Below the pieces are notes generated by a model that was not told the DNA's origin, did no database searches, and saw only the letters and a list, made by a program, of their open reading frames with translations. A stretch of DNA of 64,000 nt from Entophlyctis helioformis (Eukaryota; Chytridiomycota; Chytridiomycetes; Chytridiales; Chytriomycetaceae). The stretch is from assembly GCA_025526915.1 (NCBI GenBank), contig JAHLKH010000068.1, positions 1 through 64,000 on the forward strand, in the 5' to 3' direction. This document shows, piece by piece, positions 13,328 to 23,650 of the stretch (positions within the stretch are counted from its first letter, which is position 1; each line of letters opens with the position of its first letter). A program made the translations under genes and the position numbers.

Positions 13328-16300
13328 TTAAACGGATGCCAGACCCGAGCACGCGTGTCCACAGACGGCCATGCCACAGCCGACGAGTCGCGCAAACGCG
13401 TACTCTTTGGGCACTTGCTCGATGACCATGACGGCGCTGTCCATGTCCATGTCCGAAACCGACACTGACCCTGACGCCGACACGGATGCTGCAGTCACTG
13501 ACGGTGTAGGCGACAGCGACACGGTCGATACCGGCGACACGTGGCCAAGCTCATCACCCGCCGCCGCCGCCCCGGTCGCCTCGGCCGCCTCGGCCGACGC
13601 ATCCACCATCGCAGCCACCGAGCCGTGGTCGAGCTCCTCCTCTTCATCCGCATCGTCCGCACCAGGCGGCGGCACCAGCAGCAACGCGTCCGACGCGCCA
13701 TGACTGCCAGCAGCGTTGCCAGCGTTGCCAGCGTTGTAGACACCGTCGCCGTCGTCAATGTCCATGTCGATCTCCATGTCCACATCGCCGTCCATATCGC
13801 CGCCGTCGATGCCACTGCCGACGCCATGGCTGGCCATGCTGGCGTGCCCATGGCCCATCTGGGACAGCATGAGGACAGGCACAGGCGCAGGCACAGGCGC
13901 AGGCACAGGCGCAGACATGGGCTCGGGGCACGATGTCGCCACCGCCGCTGCCGTTGTTGTTGTCGTTGTTGTTGTTGATGTGGTAGTACCAGCCGCCGCG
14001 GGAGTCCGTGCAACCGTGGCAGGCGTGGCGGCGGGAGGCGGTGTATGGCCGGCAGACGGCGTGGGGGTCGAGATGGACATGGCCATGGACACGACGGGCG
14101 ACAGCGACGGCTCCATGGCGCGCGACGGTGTCGCTGGCTGTGCGTGTGTCGCGGGCGACATGGGCGGCCGGCCCGTGTCGAGAGCAGGGATCGCGTGCGG
14201 GGATCGTCTGGGCGGCGACCGAGACAGCGACCGTGACCGTGACCGTGACCATGGCGCTCTCCTTGCGTGCCGAGGCGAGGCGTTGGATGGCCGCTCGACT
14301 GCTGGTGAGGTGGCTGATGTGCCTGTCGATGCTGCCGCGGGCCCGTTGGCTGCACCCGCATTCGAACGAGCAGTGTCGTGGCTGCGATGCCCGTCACGGC
14401 CGACACGGTCGTCTCGTGCGCGATTCCGTGCGTTGCCGCGATCAGGACTGCGACTGCGACTGCGACTGCGACTGCGGCTCCGACTGCGACTGCGACTGTG
14501 GCTCCGACTACGGCTCCGACTACGGCTGCGACTGCGACTCACGCTGCGGCTCTTGTACCGCCCATCCACGTCGCTCCGGTCCGCGCTGCTCACCGATGTC
14601 GCACGTTCGCTGCTGCGGCCATGGCCATGGGGGTTGCGATCACGGGCAGCGAGTGCCCCCGAGCGCGGTTTGACATGGTCGCGATCTCGTTCTCGTCCGT
14701 GGTCCCGATCACGATCACGATCCCAGTCTCTGTCGCGGTCGCGGTCCCAGTCACGGTCGCGGTCGCGGCCGTGATCCCGGTCTCGGTTCCTGTCTCGGCC
14801 ACGATCCCTATCTCGGTCCCAGTCCCTGCCACGATAGTCGCGGTCCCAGTCGCGGCTGACAGTGCGCTCTCGGTAGTCGCGGTCGACACGGTCAGTGCGG
14901 TCGGCACGGTCCCGCTTCACGTCCCAGTCGCGGTCGCGCACATGGTCACGGCGGTCGCGGCTGTCGCGATGGCGGTCAATGCTCCTGCTCCGCGTGCGGC
15001 TTCGTGAGCGACTGCGGCTGCGGCTGCGACTCATGGTGCGGCTGCGACTCCTGCGGCCCGGACTGCGGTCTCGGCTTCGACTGCGGCTCTTGTTATTGTT
15101 GTTGGGCAACCGCCCCTGCCGTCTGTCTCGGTCGCCCAGCCCTCGCCACGGCGGTCTTGCTGTCGAGGCTAATCCAGACGGCTGTCCGGGTGCCGCCCCT
15201 GATCCCGGCCCGGCTACCGACGCTGCCAACAATGCGCCGGGCCGCGAAGATAATGCATCGGCTGGACCAGTCTTGCCGAATGCTCTCCCAGAGTCATGGA
15301 ATCGATCGGCCGCTGTCTGCGGCGCAGTGGACCATCCAACCGCCTGAGCCTGAGCAGCGGCGAATAAGGCTGCCTGTGCAGAAGCAGCAGCAGCAGCAGC
15401 AGCGGCGGCAGCAGAAGCCACAGACAACGGCGGAGGGGCAGCAGGCACAAGCGATGCTGCCACCTGTGTGGCCATGAACGGGTCGGTGGTGGATAACCGG
15501 TGTAACGCGCCAGGATGGCTCAGCGTGGCGAGAAGCGCGCCAGGATCGACCATGCCGGCGACAGGTGGCTGGGAGAGCGGTGATCGTAAATCCTGTGTCT
15601 GCGCAACGATGCCGGTCAAGCCGCCAGAGACAGGAGCAGGAGCAGACGCCGAAACAGCGGTCGCCGTCGCCACCGATGCTGCTGCTGCTGTTGCTGCTGT
15701 TCCTTGTGAGGCAGACACGCCTGCCTCGGATGCTTGGTGCGTGTCTGGCGCCGAGTGGTGTGTGGCCGACATGCTCGTGCCTGGCTGAGAAATAGACGCA
15801 AGGCCAGCCTTGCCCCTTTTTCTCTGCTTGCTCTCAAACTCGTGCCAGTCGCCCTCGATCTTGGGCAGTCTGCCGGGCCGCATTGGAGTGTCAGCCGCGC
15901 ATTGCCGTGTGCAGCACGAGCATGCGAACCATGCAAGACACGTACTGCCAGGGATCACATGCATGCGGCGCCTCTGTCGTAAAGTACGGGTGTGCCAGCG
16001 CCTGTGCAGCAGTCGGTCGCTTGGCCGGATCGAGCATCAGGAGAGAATCCACGAGCCGAAGGGCCTGCGCGCTCATTCCGTACTTGCGCAGCGTCGCCTC
16101 GACCCGGCGCGGAGTCGGATCAAAGTGCAGCAGTCCATACCAGCTCAGACTCGTAATGTCTGGCCATACGTCCACTGTCGGGGTCCCACAAACGCGGAAA
16201 ATAGCCTCGAGCTGCTCAATCTCGGTGCGGCCCTGGAAAATAGCCGCCTTGGAAAAGAGCTCGACAATGATGCACCTGTGAGGCATGGCAGGGCAAGTCA

Positions 16301-18448
16301 GATGACCGGACCGTCGGGGGGTTGGGCTGGCAGTCGCGTGGCAAGGCGGTCCAGACAGGATATTCACATACCCGGCACTCCACAGATCCACTTGGAAGCC
16401 GTACAGCGTGGATCCAAGCAGCAGCTCGGGAGCGCGGTACCAGAGTGTGACGACGCGGTTGGTGTACTCAAACTGCAACAGCGGCTCCGAGGTCACACGG
16501 TCAAACTGCATCCGCCGTGCCAGCCCAAAGTCGGCCAGCTTGAGTTCACCCCGGCTGTTGAGCAGCAAGTTGGCACCTGCAGACACCAAGCCGGCCATGT
16601 CAGCGAGCACAATCTCGGCGAAACGGAATGCATGGATGCATGCATGCATGCATGGATCGCAGCATACCCTTGACGTCGCGGTGGATGATGCTCTTGGAGT
16701 GCAGATAGGCGAGGCCGTCAAAGAGCTGCCTGGCGAGACACTTGATCTGCGGAGCGTCGTAGTGCACGGCGCCGTGTTGCAGGATGCCTGTCATGTCGTG
16801 GTCCATGTATTCAAACACCATGTACATGCTCAGATCGTCCTGGCCGGCCGAAAACGAGATCATGCCCTGCAGGTCGACAATGTTGGGATGCCGTATTGCA
16901 CGCAGGATCTCAATCTCGCGAATGGTTGTGATTGGAAACTGAACGCGGTTGGGCAGGCAGCAGCGTGAGATCCCATCATCGAAGAGCAAGACGGCCGAGC
17001 ACGGCGCTCCAGACTTACACCGCTCTTGTTCTTTTCCTTGCCCTTGTCGTCTTCCTTGAGAAAGATCTTCTTGAGGGCCACCAACTGGCCCGAGGTGCGG
17101 TGCGTGGCCTTGAACACTTTGCTGTAAACCGCAGCAGCGGCAGTCAGTCAATCAGTCAGCCAGCCAGCCAGCCAGTCTGCCGCCACAAAGCCCATCCGAT
17201 CCGCGTAGAGAGGCAGACAGTGGATGACTCACCCGTAGGTTCCCTCTCCGACCTGGTGTACTATATCAAACTGCGACAGGTCAGTGTATACGGGGAAGCG
17301 AGGCAGGCGGTGCGACTTGGTGGCCGACGCAGCCCACGGCTTGGCTGACATGGTGGGTGATCTCGGCGATCCAGCCTGGAAATGCGTTGGAGAGTGCGGG
17401 TATGGAGACTGGGACGACGAAGAGGCCGACGACGTGGCCGATGGCTTCGCACGGAGCGACGGATGCAAGTCGTCGTGGACAGATGCGGCCGGCGGGTCGG
17501 GGCGGCGGGATCCGGACGGATCGTAGTGCTGCTGATTATAAGCCCAGGCGTGGAGGCTGCAGGCGGGAAGGGTATCTGGGCCTGAGAGTAGTGGGCTCTG
17601 TTGCGGTGCTGCTGCTGGTGGTTGTGGTTGTGCCGCTGGTATGGATGTTGCTGCTGGTGCTGTTGCAGTTGAAGTTGGTGGTCTTGCTGGTAGTGCATGG
17701 ACGCAGCGGCTGTTGACGCAGACGCAGACGCAGACGCATATGTCGACGCCGATGCATGTACAGACGCCGATGCAGCCAAGGCAGCGCCAGCAGTAGCGGC
17801 GTAGGAGGGAGTGCGCACACCTGCAAGGTCCACAGCGTGTTCATTCACATCACAGCGCGCCAGACGAGCCGCAGCAGGCGTTAGCAGCGCTTCTACAGGG
17901 CAGACGCACACATGCAGACATGCAACAACATGCAAGAAGGGCATTCGCACGCGGCCGCCCAGATGCACGCAACGCAACGCAACGCACCTGCTTTGCTGCG
18001 CTGCTGCTGCTGCCTGTCCTGTCCTGGTCCTGTCCTGGTCCTGTGGTTGCACTTGGTCCTGCGCCAGTATCCGTCTCGGAGCCCGTTGCAGGACCGGCGG
18101 CAGGTCCCGACACGGGCCGCCGGCTGCTGCTGCTGCTGGACCACGGCGCAGGCACGGCACCGGAGCCGGCACCGGAGCCGGGCCGGTGGCAGGCCCGTCG
18201 TGGCGCGGAGACCGCCCGTGCGAGGAGCGGCCCTGGGCAGAGCGGCCCTGCGACGAGCGGCCAGCCGCATGGCGCTGCCCGCCGAGCGCTCTGCCGCCCG
18301 ACGACGCGGCCCACGGCGCTCCGCCGAAGCTGTTGGTGTAGCCGCTGTTGGCGTGGTTGTCATTGCCGTTGTAGCCACTGCTGCTGCTGTTGTTGTTGCT
18401 GTTGCTGTTGTTGTTGCTGCCGTAGCGATGGTTGTGGTGGTGGTCCAT
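13328..18448 (-). CDS. CTK1/CDK12-type cyclin-dependent kinase with C-terminal RS/RD tail
   Basis: Kinase of the CTD-Ser2 (CTK1/CDK12/13, CDK9-like) group that promotes Pol II elongation. Well-supported exons: one ending at 17233, then 17121-17019, 16938-16668, 16576-16372, 16275-15946 and 15869-13328. Motifs in order: glycine loop VGEGTYGKVFKA, VALKKI, cyclin-binding [39 protein letters not shown], then LPKIEGDWHEFESKQRKR, which is typical just after the CDK12/CTK1 core. A tail of about 800 residues holds RS dipeptides, long RD/RDRD runs and an acidic MD/DID stretch. The N-terminus is uncertain: a Gly/Asn/Gln/His-rich leader starts at 18448, one intron lies at about 17990-17820, and frames do not agree near 17530-17575, where one base seems missing. 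The divergent eIF3k start is 102 bp away. Confidence 0.85.
14400..15110. repeat. degenerate hexamer repeats encoding RS/RD dipeptides
   Basis: Low-complexity DNA made of imperfect CGACTG, CGGTCG and CGATCC-type hexamers encodes the arginine-serine and arginine-aspartate runs of the kinase tail on the minus strand. It keeps long open frames on the plus strand too, but those look like GC-rich antisense shadows. Confidence 0.7.
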
Positions 18449-18550
18449 GCCTGCGTGCCTGTGCCTGCCTGCCTGCGTGCCTGCGTGTGTGCTCGCTCGG
18501 CTGTTCAGGCAGATGCAGCGAGTTGACTGCAAACACAAACAACAAAACCC

Positions 18551-19525
18551 ATGACGGATCACGACGAGCAGGTGCCCCGCCCGGCCGGCCCCCGCCCCGA
18601 GCACAGACCCGAGGAGGTGCGTGTGCTTGTGCGTGTGCTTGTGGTGGTTGCTGCTGTGGCTCTAGTTGTGGTTGTGGTTGCTGCAGGTGCATGCTGCCTG
18701 CCTTGCTTGCTCTGCTGGCCGTGTGCAACAGCAGCAGCAGCAGCGAGCCGCTGCACATTTCTTCTGCTGGCACACCAGCGACCACTACCAAGACGACCAA
18801 GACGACCACAACGACCACAACGACCACAACGACCGCAAAGACTGACGCTGCTGCACTCGCCCGCGCAGATCCACCTGATTGTCGAGACCGTCGACCGCTA
18901 CAACCCGCAGAACATCCCGATCCTGGAGGACTACGTCACGTCGCAGATCAAGTCCAGCTGCCCCTACGACCGCACCGCCGTGCTCGCCCTGCTCAAGCTG
19001 TACCAGTTCAACCCGCAGGACGCAAACCTCGACTTTGTCGGCTGCATCCTGGCCCTGGCCCTCGGCGCCCTGCCCGGCCCAGACTTCAACCTGTGTCTGT
19101 ACATGCTGCGCGACGAGTGGCTGGCAGAGCCCATCATCGCCCACCTCGTGCAGCTGCACCAGCTGCTCGAGCAGGCCCGCTTCGCAGACTTTTGGAAGTA
19201 CCTCGACGCAGAGGACGCCGTGCGCGACTTCACCGACGCCTACAGGCTCTTTGAGACCAACGTGCGCGACTTTATCGCCCAGACCCTCTCCATCACCTAC
19301 CAGTCCATCGCCCTCGACCGCCTCGAGGAGATGCTCGACCTGTCCGGCGAGGACCTCGGCGACTGGATCCGCTCGCGCGAGGACTGGGTCATCAATGCCG
19401 ACGACGAGTCGCTCATTGACCTGCCCGTGACCGAGTGGAACCACGCAAAGTCGATCGTGGTGCAGGAGGACATTCGCTTTGAGCAGCTGGCCAAGATCCT
19501 GGGCCGCTCGCGCACCCTCCAATAG
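18551..19525 (+). CDS. eukaryotic translation initiation factor 3 subunit K
   Basis: Two coding exons (18551-18616, 18869-19525) give 240 residues; human eIF3k is about 218. Matching features are VDRYNPQNIPILEDYVTSQI, AVLALLKLYQFNP, the helical LCLYMLRDEWLAEPI and ITYQSIALDRLEEMLDL of the PCI/HAM domain, and the winged-helix end. It is a non-core, PCI-domain subunit of eIF3 (PCI octamer, partner of eIF3l). The intron is 252 nt, a multiple of three, with no in-frame stop, so intron retention would not break the frame. The removed part is Val/Cys/Ser low complexity with no family match, so splicing is preferred. Ends in TAG. Confidence 0.9.
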   Translation: MTDHDEQVPRPAGPRPEHRPEEVRVLVRVLVVVAAVALVVVVVAAGACCLPCLLCWPCATAAAAASRCTFLLLAHQRPLPRRPRRPQRPQRPQRPQRLTLLHSPAQIHLIVETVDRYNPQNIPILEDYVTSQIKSSCPYDRTAVLALLKLYQFNPQDANLDFVGCILALALGALPGPDFNLCLYMLRDEWLAEPIIAHLVQLHQLLEQARFADFWKYLDAEDAVRDFTDAYRLFETNVRDFIAQTLSITYQSIALDRLEEMLDLSGEDLGDWIRSREDWVINADDESLIDLPVTEWNHAKSIVVQEDIRFEQLAKILGRSRTLQ

Positions 19526-19823
19526 GCGTGCTTCTGTTGTTGTGGTTGTTCGTGTGGTGATCGTGGTGGTGGTTGTTGTTGTGATCGTGGTTGTGGTTGT
19601 TGTTGTGGCAGTGGCGGATGCAGGGATCCTCCAAGGTGCATCGAGGGAACGCAGCCAGAAGCACTTGCTTGCAAGCATGGAATGAACAAGGCCCCCCTCC
19701 CTCGCTCAGATTTATTCGCATGGATGGGCAGGGCTGGCCATGAGATGTGATGCGATGCGATGGTTGGTTGGTTGGAGTCGCCGTGGCCAGCATACATCGG
19801 CCCGTGGCTGCCCGCCTGCAGAT

Positions 19824-20468
19824 CTACACGCCCCACTCGGCGCGGTAGGCGCGGATGTCGTTGAGCGCCTGCTCAGAGCCGCCCGTCTGCTCCAGGTACT
19901 CGATCACGTCCGTCAGCTTGACAATGCACACGACCGGCACGCCAAACTCGTCCTCGACCTGCTGGATGGCCGAGCGGTCCGTGCCCGCACCCTTCTCCTG
20001 GCGATCAAGCGCAATCAGCACGCCCTTGAGCTTGGCCCCCTCGGCCTGGATAATGGCCACGCTCTCGCGGATGGCCGTGCCCGCCGTAATGACATCGTCA
20101 ATGACCACCACATCGCCACGCAGCGGCGACCCGACAATCACGCCGCCCTCGCCGTGGTCCTTCTTCTCCTTGCGGTTGAACGCAAACGGCGCATTCACGC
20201 CATGCTGCGTCGACAGCGCTACCACCAGCGACGACACCAGCGGAATGCCCTTGTACGCCGGCCCAAACAGCACGTCGTACTGCAGCTTGGAGTCCTGCAG
20301 CGCCGCGGCGTAGAACGTGCCCAGCTGCGACAGTGCCTCGCCCGTCGCAAACAGGCCTGCATTGAAAAAGTACGGCGACGTGCGGCCCGACTTGAGCTTG
20401 AACGAGCCAAACGTGAGCACCTTGTTGGCGATGGCAAACTCGATAAACTTGCGCTGGTAGTCCTTCAT
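19824..20468 (-). CDS. URA5: orotate phosphoribosyltransferase
   Basis: Single-exon 214-residue enzyme that converts orotate plus PRPP to OMP in de novo pyrimidine synthesis (EC 2.4.2.10). Family features: [20 protein letters not shown] at the N-terminus, [25 protein letters not shown] (catalytic loop) and the PRPP motif [13 protein letters not shown]. Length equals that of typical fungal monofunctional OPRTs; no OMP decarboxylase fusion. Start at [13 protein letters not shown] fits family N-termini. It is divergent from the SAYSvFN gene with only 85 bp between starts, and convergent with eIF3k. Confidence 0.97.
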   Translation of the reverse strand: MKDYQRKFIEFAIANKVLTFGSFKLKSGRTSPYFFNAGLFATGEALSQLGTFYAAALQDSKLQYDVLFGPAYKGIPLVSSLVVALSTQHGVNAPFAFNRKEKKDHGEGGVIVGSPLRGDVVVIDDVITAGTAIRESVAIIQAEGAKLKGVLIALDRQEKGAGTDRSAIQQVEDEFGVPVVCIVKLTDVIEYLEQTGGSEQALNDIRAYRAEWGV

Positions 20469-20553
20469 GCTGGCTGCTGGCTCGTCAAGGTTGTGTGCTG
20501 GTTGTGTTTTGTTGAGCGGATCTCGTTGAGGATCTTGTCAAGGATCTTGCGAA

Positions 20554-21171
20554 ATGCCCAAGCGATCGGGGGGCAGGCGAAAGGTCGGTCAAGCCATGGC
20601 GTGGACAGGCGTGGACAGGCGTGGACAGGCGTGGACGGAGCTGACTGGGTCGCACGCTGCGAGACAGCTTGCCAAGCAGGCCAAGGAAGAAGAGTACCGC
20701 GAGAGTGCGTCGCACTTGCTCGCAACGTGGCTGGGTGAGCACACATCGCCGTTCGAGCCGCCCTCCCGCAGCGTGGCGCCGTCCAACTGAACCCGCGCAT
20801 CGCATCGCTGGCTGGCTGGCTGGGTGGGTGGCTGGCTGGCTGGCTGACTCGGCGTCCACAGGCCCGCGGCAGCAACGCATCCTTCTGGTGTACGCTGTCC
20901 TGCAGATCGTGTTCGTCTGGCTCGACTTTGGCATCCCGTTCTTCATCCTGTCGCTCCTGTCGCTGATTGTCTGGAACACGACCACGCAAGGCAAGCATGT
21001 CGCTGTTGCGTGTCTGCCCATCGTCACTGACAGCACGATCCTTGTTGCGTGGCAGGTCGCGAGCCACAGACCAAGTCGGCCTACTCGGTGTTCAACAGCA
21101 ATGTCGAGCGTCTGGACGGCAGCCTGACTGCCGAGCAGTTTGAAAAGGAGATCCTGCGCAAGCCGTTCTGA
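20554..21171 (+). CDS. SAYSvFN-domain membrane protein (SAYSD1-like)
   Basis: About 141 residues from exons 20554-20734, 20862-20990 and 21056-21171. The C-terminal domain has a hydrophobic hairpin (ILLVYAVLQIVFVWLDFGIP, FFILSLLSLIVW) followed by TKSAYSVFNSNVERLDGSLT and AEQFEKEILRKPF. This is the SAYSvFN signature of animal SAYSD1, an ER-membrane factor reported to sense translocon-associated ufmylated ribosomes. Whether the fungal protein does this is unknown. Intron 2 requires a GC donor (CAAG|GCAAGC). The start is tentative: the N-terminal exon crosses four copies of a 10-bp repeat, and the ATG at about 20596 is an alternative. A basic segment ARQLAKQAKEEEYRESASHL precedes the domain. Confidence 0.8.
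20599..20636. repeat. 10-bp tandem repeat (GCGTGGACAG)x4
   Basis: Four nearly perfect 10-bp units lie at the 5' end of the SAYSvFN gene. Ten is not a multiple of three, so copy-number change would shift the frame if this part is coding, which casts doubt on the upstream start. Confidence 0.85.
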
Positions 21172-21294
21172 TCTGTATCCGTGCCCCCTTCCCACACCTG
21201 CATACACTGTCTATAAACCAAGTCCTGGTCGGCTGTTGACGAGCCTGCTCTTGCACACTTCATTCATCACATACAACTAGCGCACAGCCGTTCC

Positions 21295-22486
21295 TTAGGC
21301 CGACAAGGACAACAGTGACAGGCTCTCGCGCAGATGCAGCGTTGGCATAGGCGTCTCCTTCTCGACTTGCGCCGTGACCCAGTTGGTGTCGGTAAGCATG
21401 GACAGATCCTGCACGGGTGCTGCCACGGGATCCCGGGTCCACGGCAGTCGCTACAGGCACACCACGGTCAGTATGCACGCTTTTGCAATCTTTACAGCCC
21501 GCACACGCGCGGCATGGACACACCTTGCGGATCGCATCATACGGTGCTTCTCTGCTGTGGAACTCGCGGATCAACACATCCGAGCCAAACTCGTGATAGT
21601 ACCGTGTGTCAATCACACGGAACATGACGCCGTCCACACGCAAAAAGAACCGCTGCAGCACCAAGAAGCACGACGGCATGACTCTCTGTCGATCCATCCA
21701 TCCATCCATCCATGCATTCGTCCATTGTGGCATCAGCATCGCGCTGAATGGATCCGTCAGAGAAAGCGACCATCCGTGACAGCCAGGCACTTACAACACG
21801 GAGACTGAGCAGTGCGACACCGTTATCGGCAAGCTCGTCCTCGAACAGCACCAGCTCGTCATAAAAGAGGATCGGCTCCGGCTTGAGCAGCTGCTGGATA
21901 TTAATCCCCACATCCGACGGCACCATCTCTAATTGCGCACCACTCTCGCCCTCAATGCCATTGCCATTGCCACCCTCCCGTGCGGCCTTGCCCACCACCG
22001 TCACCAGCCCCCGATGCTCGGTCGAGTACGTCCAGTCGTACGGCTTGATGATGTCACGGATCTTCTCGTGCGTGTTGGAGCTGTTCTTGCTCCACTGCGC
22101 TGCACACGCCACCTTGATGCGGTCGGCGGCTTCGGGGCGGTTGTCCACGCGGGCCAGGGCACTCACGGCGTCCAAGCTGACGAGCAGCCCGCACCGGTGC
22201 TCGATGGCCAGCCGGTTGTTGCCAAAGAGCATCTCGGGGAGCGGGATAGCCACCTGCTCGGCCACTCTGTCGCCGCCGGTTGAAGCGGATGCGCTGGTGG
22301 GTGAGCTGGTCCTGTGGGATGTGGAACGGGCGAGACGAACCTGTCCAGCTCGCTGGCATTGCAGATGGGCCGCTTAGTGGTGGAGAGCCGCCAGTCGCCG
22401 ATGGCGATGCCCTTTGTGCTGCCGCCGTCTGCCTCGAACAGCCTGTGCGGTGCTGCCTGCGGCCGTGCTTGAGCGCCAGATGCCAT
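21295..22486 (-). CDS. TIP41: TIP41-family TOR/PP2A pathway protein
   Basis: Four exons (22486-22341, 22266-21795, 21685-21524, 21450-21295) give 311 residues. TIP41-like hallmarks: WRLSTTKRPICNASELDR, IPLPEMLFGNNRLAIEHRCG, IIKPYDWTYSTEHRG, ILFYDELVLFEDELADNGVA, LSLRVRVMPSCFLVLQRFFL and RVDGVMFRVIDTRYYHEFGS. The protein binds PP2A catalytic subunits or TAP42 and tunes TORC1 output. All splice phases agree. An in-frame ATG at 22525 would add 13 residues, but MASGAQ at 22486 fits better. The fourth exon ends SLSLLSLSA. It converges on the SAYSvFN gene. Confidence 0.93.
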
Positions 22487-22635
22487 GCCAAGCGATTGAC
22501 TGACTGGTTGTTTGATTTGCAGCAAGATAAAGTACCAAAGGTCCTATTTAACAAGTAGTATTTCGGTCGATATCCATGCAGAGGGTCATGGACACGGCGG
22601 GCCGGCCGTGCCGCAGCGTGGCTAGTCCGCCCGCC

Positions 22636-23478
22636 TCAGTACGAGTTCCAGTAGTCGTCCTCGGTGTTCTCGTCTTGCGCCAGCGTCGATTGCTCAAACG
22701 ATCGTTTCCGGCTCTGCTCGCAAGGCAGCATGCATCAGTTGCTGTTGCTGTCGCTGCTAGTCCATGCCGGCCGGCAGCAACGCAGTGCACCTACCACCAC
22801 GTTGTCGCCAACAACCGCATACGAGTTCCAGTACTGGTCGTCGTCGGTTGGGCTCTGTCCGTATGCGATGCCATGCCATGCACACACCGATCAGCCAGCC
22901 AGTCAGTCAGTCAGTCGCAGATCCGTCGCCGCGTCCACAAGCAGCGTTGGCAACGCACCGGCTCGGACGCATCGGCAGCCTCTCTGGACGACAGCGCAAA
23001 GGCCTCCCGTGCCTTGTCGATCGTCGCACACCAGCCCTTGGCAAACACATCCCAGCCGTGGTCCACGCCCATGAGGTTGTGGTACACCCACCGCCCGGGC
23101 GAGTGCAGCAGCAGAATGACTGCAACTCCACTACCGCCATCGCACCAGCGGACCCAGACCCAGACCCGAACCCAACGGCACCGCAGCCTGCAGCGTGTCC
23201 TCGTCCCACACGCGGAACAGCGCCGACGACGGCGACGGCGGATGCAGAGCAACGTCCGTCATCTCCAGCGTGTGCGGTGCCGAGTCCTGCTGCCACACAA
23301 AGAGCGAGAGCGGCGTCGTCGTGTGGCCCGGCGAGCCTCCCAGCAGCGTGTACCGGTCCTTGACATAGATGGACGAGACGGCGGCGAGCGACTCCCACGC
23401 CTCGTGCTGCATGAGCGAGAGGGCGACCGTGGCGAGCCGCACCGGATCTGCAAATGTGCTGGCCGCCGTCGATTGCAT
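22636..23478 (-). CDS. conserved fungal-type protein with two DD-x-YWNSY motifs
   Basis: Four exons (23478-23172, 23119-22959, 22854-22795, 22713-22636) give 201 residues with consistent phases and GTGCGT/GTAGGT donors. The N-terminal 160 residues look globular and alpha-helical (LATVALSLMQHEAWESLAAV, LLLHSPGRWVYHNLMGVD, TIDKAREAFALSSREAADAS). The tail carries TDDDQYWNSY and, at the extreme C-terminus, TEDDYWNSY followed by the stop. Acidic Asp-Asp-Tyr-Trp-x-x-Tyr motifs recur in an uncharacterised family of fungal proteins I recall from ascomycetes; I cannot name a function. The conserved end motifs suggest a short linear docking element. Donor 1 has several in-phase alternatives among repeated GGGTCT units. 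Confidence 0.7.
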
Positions 23479-23650
23479 CTGTGGTCCAAGTCGTCCTTGT
23501 GTGATTGTCAAGGTGAAGGTGGCAATGGTCGCAGGCTGTCGGCTTTCAGGGCAGTCGCGTGACCCAGCGCGTGACCCAAGGCCGTGTACAACAACGCAGG
23601 GCTAATATGGGGCCTTCATTCGCGGCAACGATGCATTGCAGCCACACGCT

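Noticed and set aside
13758..15007. Long plus-strand open frames opposite the RS tail
   Set aside because: They are made of Arg/Leu or Val/Ala dipeptides mirroring the RS-encoding repeats, and show no domain; antisense shadow in GC-rich repeats.
20485..21207. Minus-strand open frame opposite the SAYSvFN gene
   Set aside because: No family resemblance, and the plus strand encodes the SAYSvFN signature with good splice phases.
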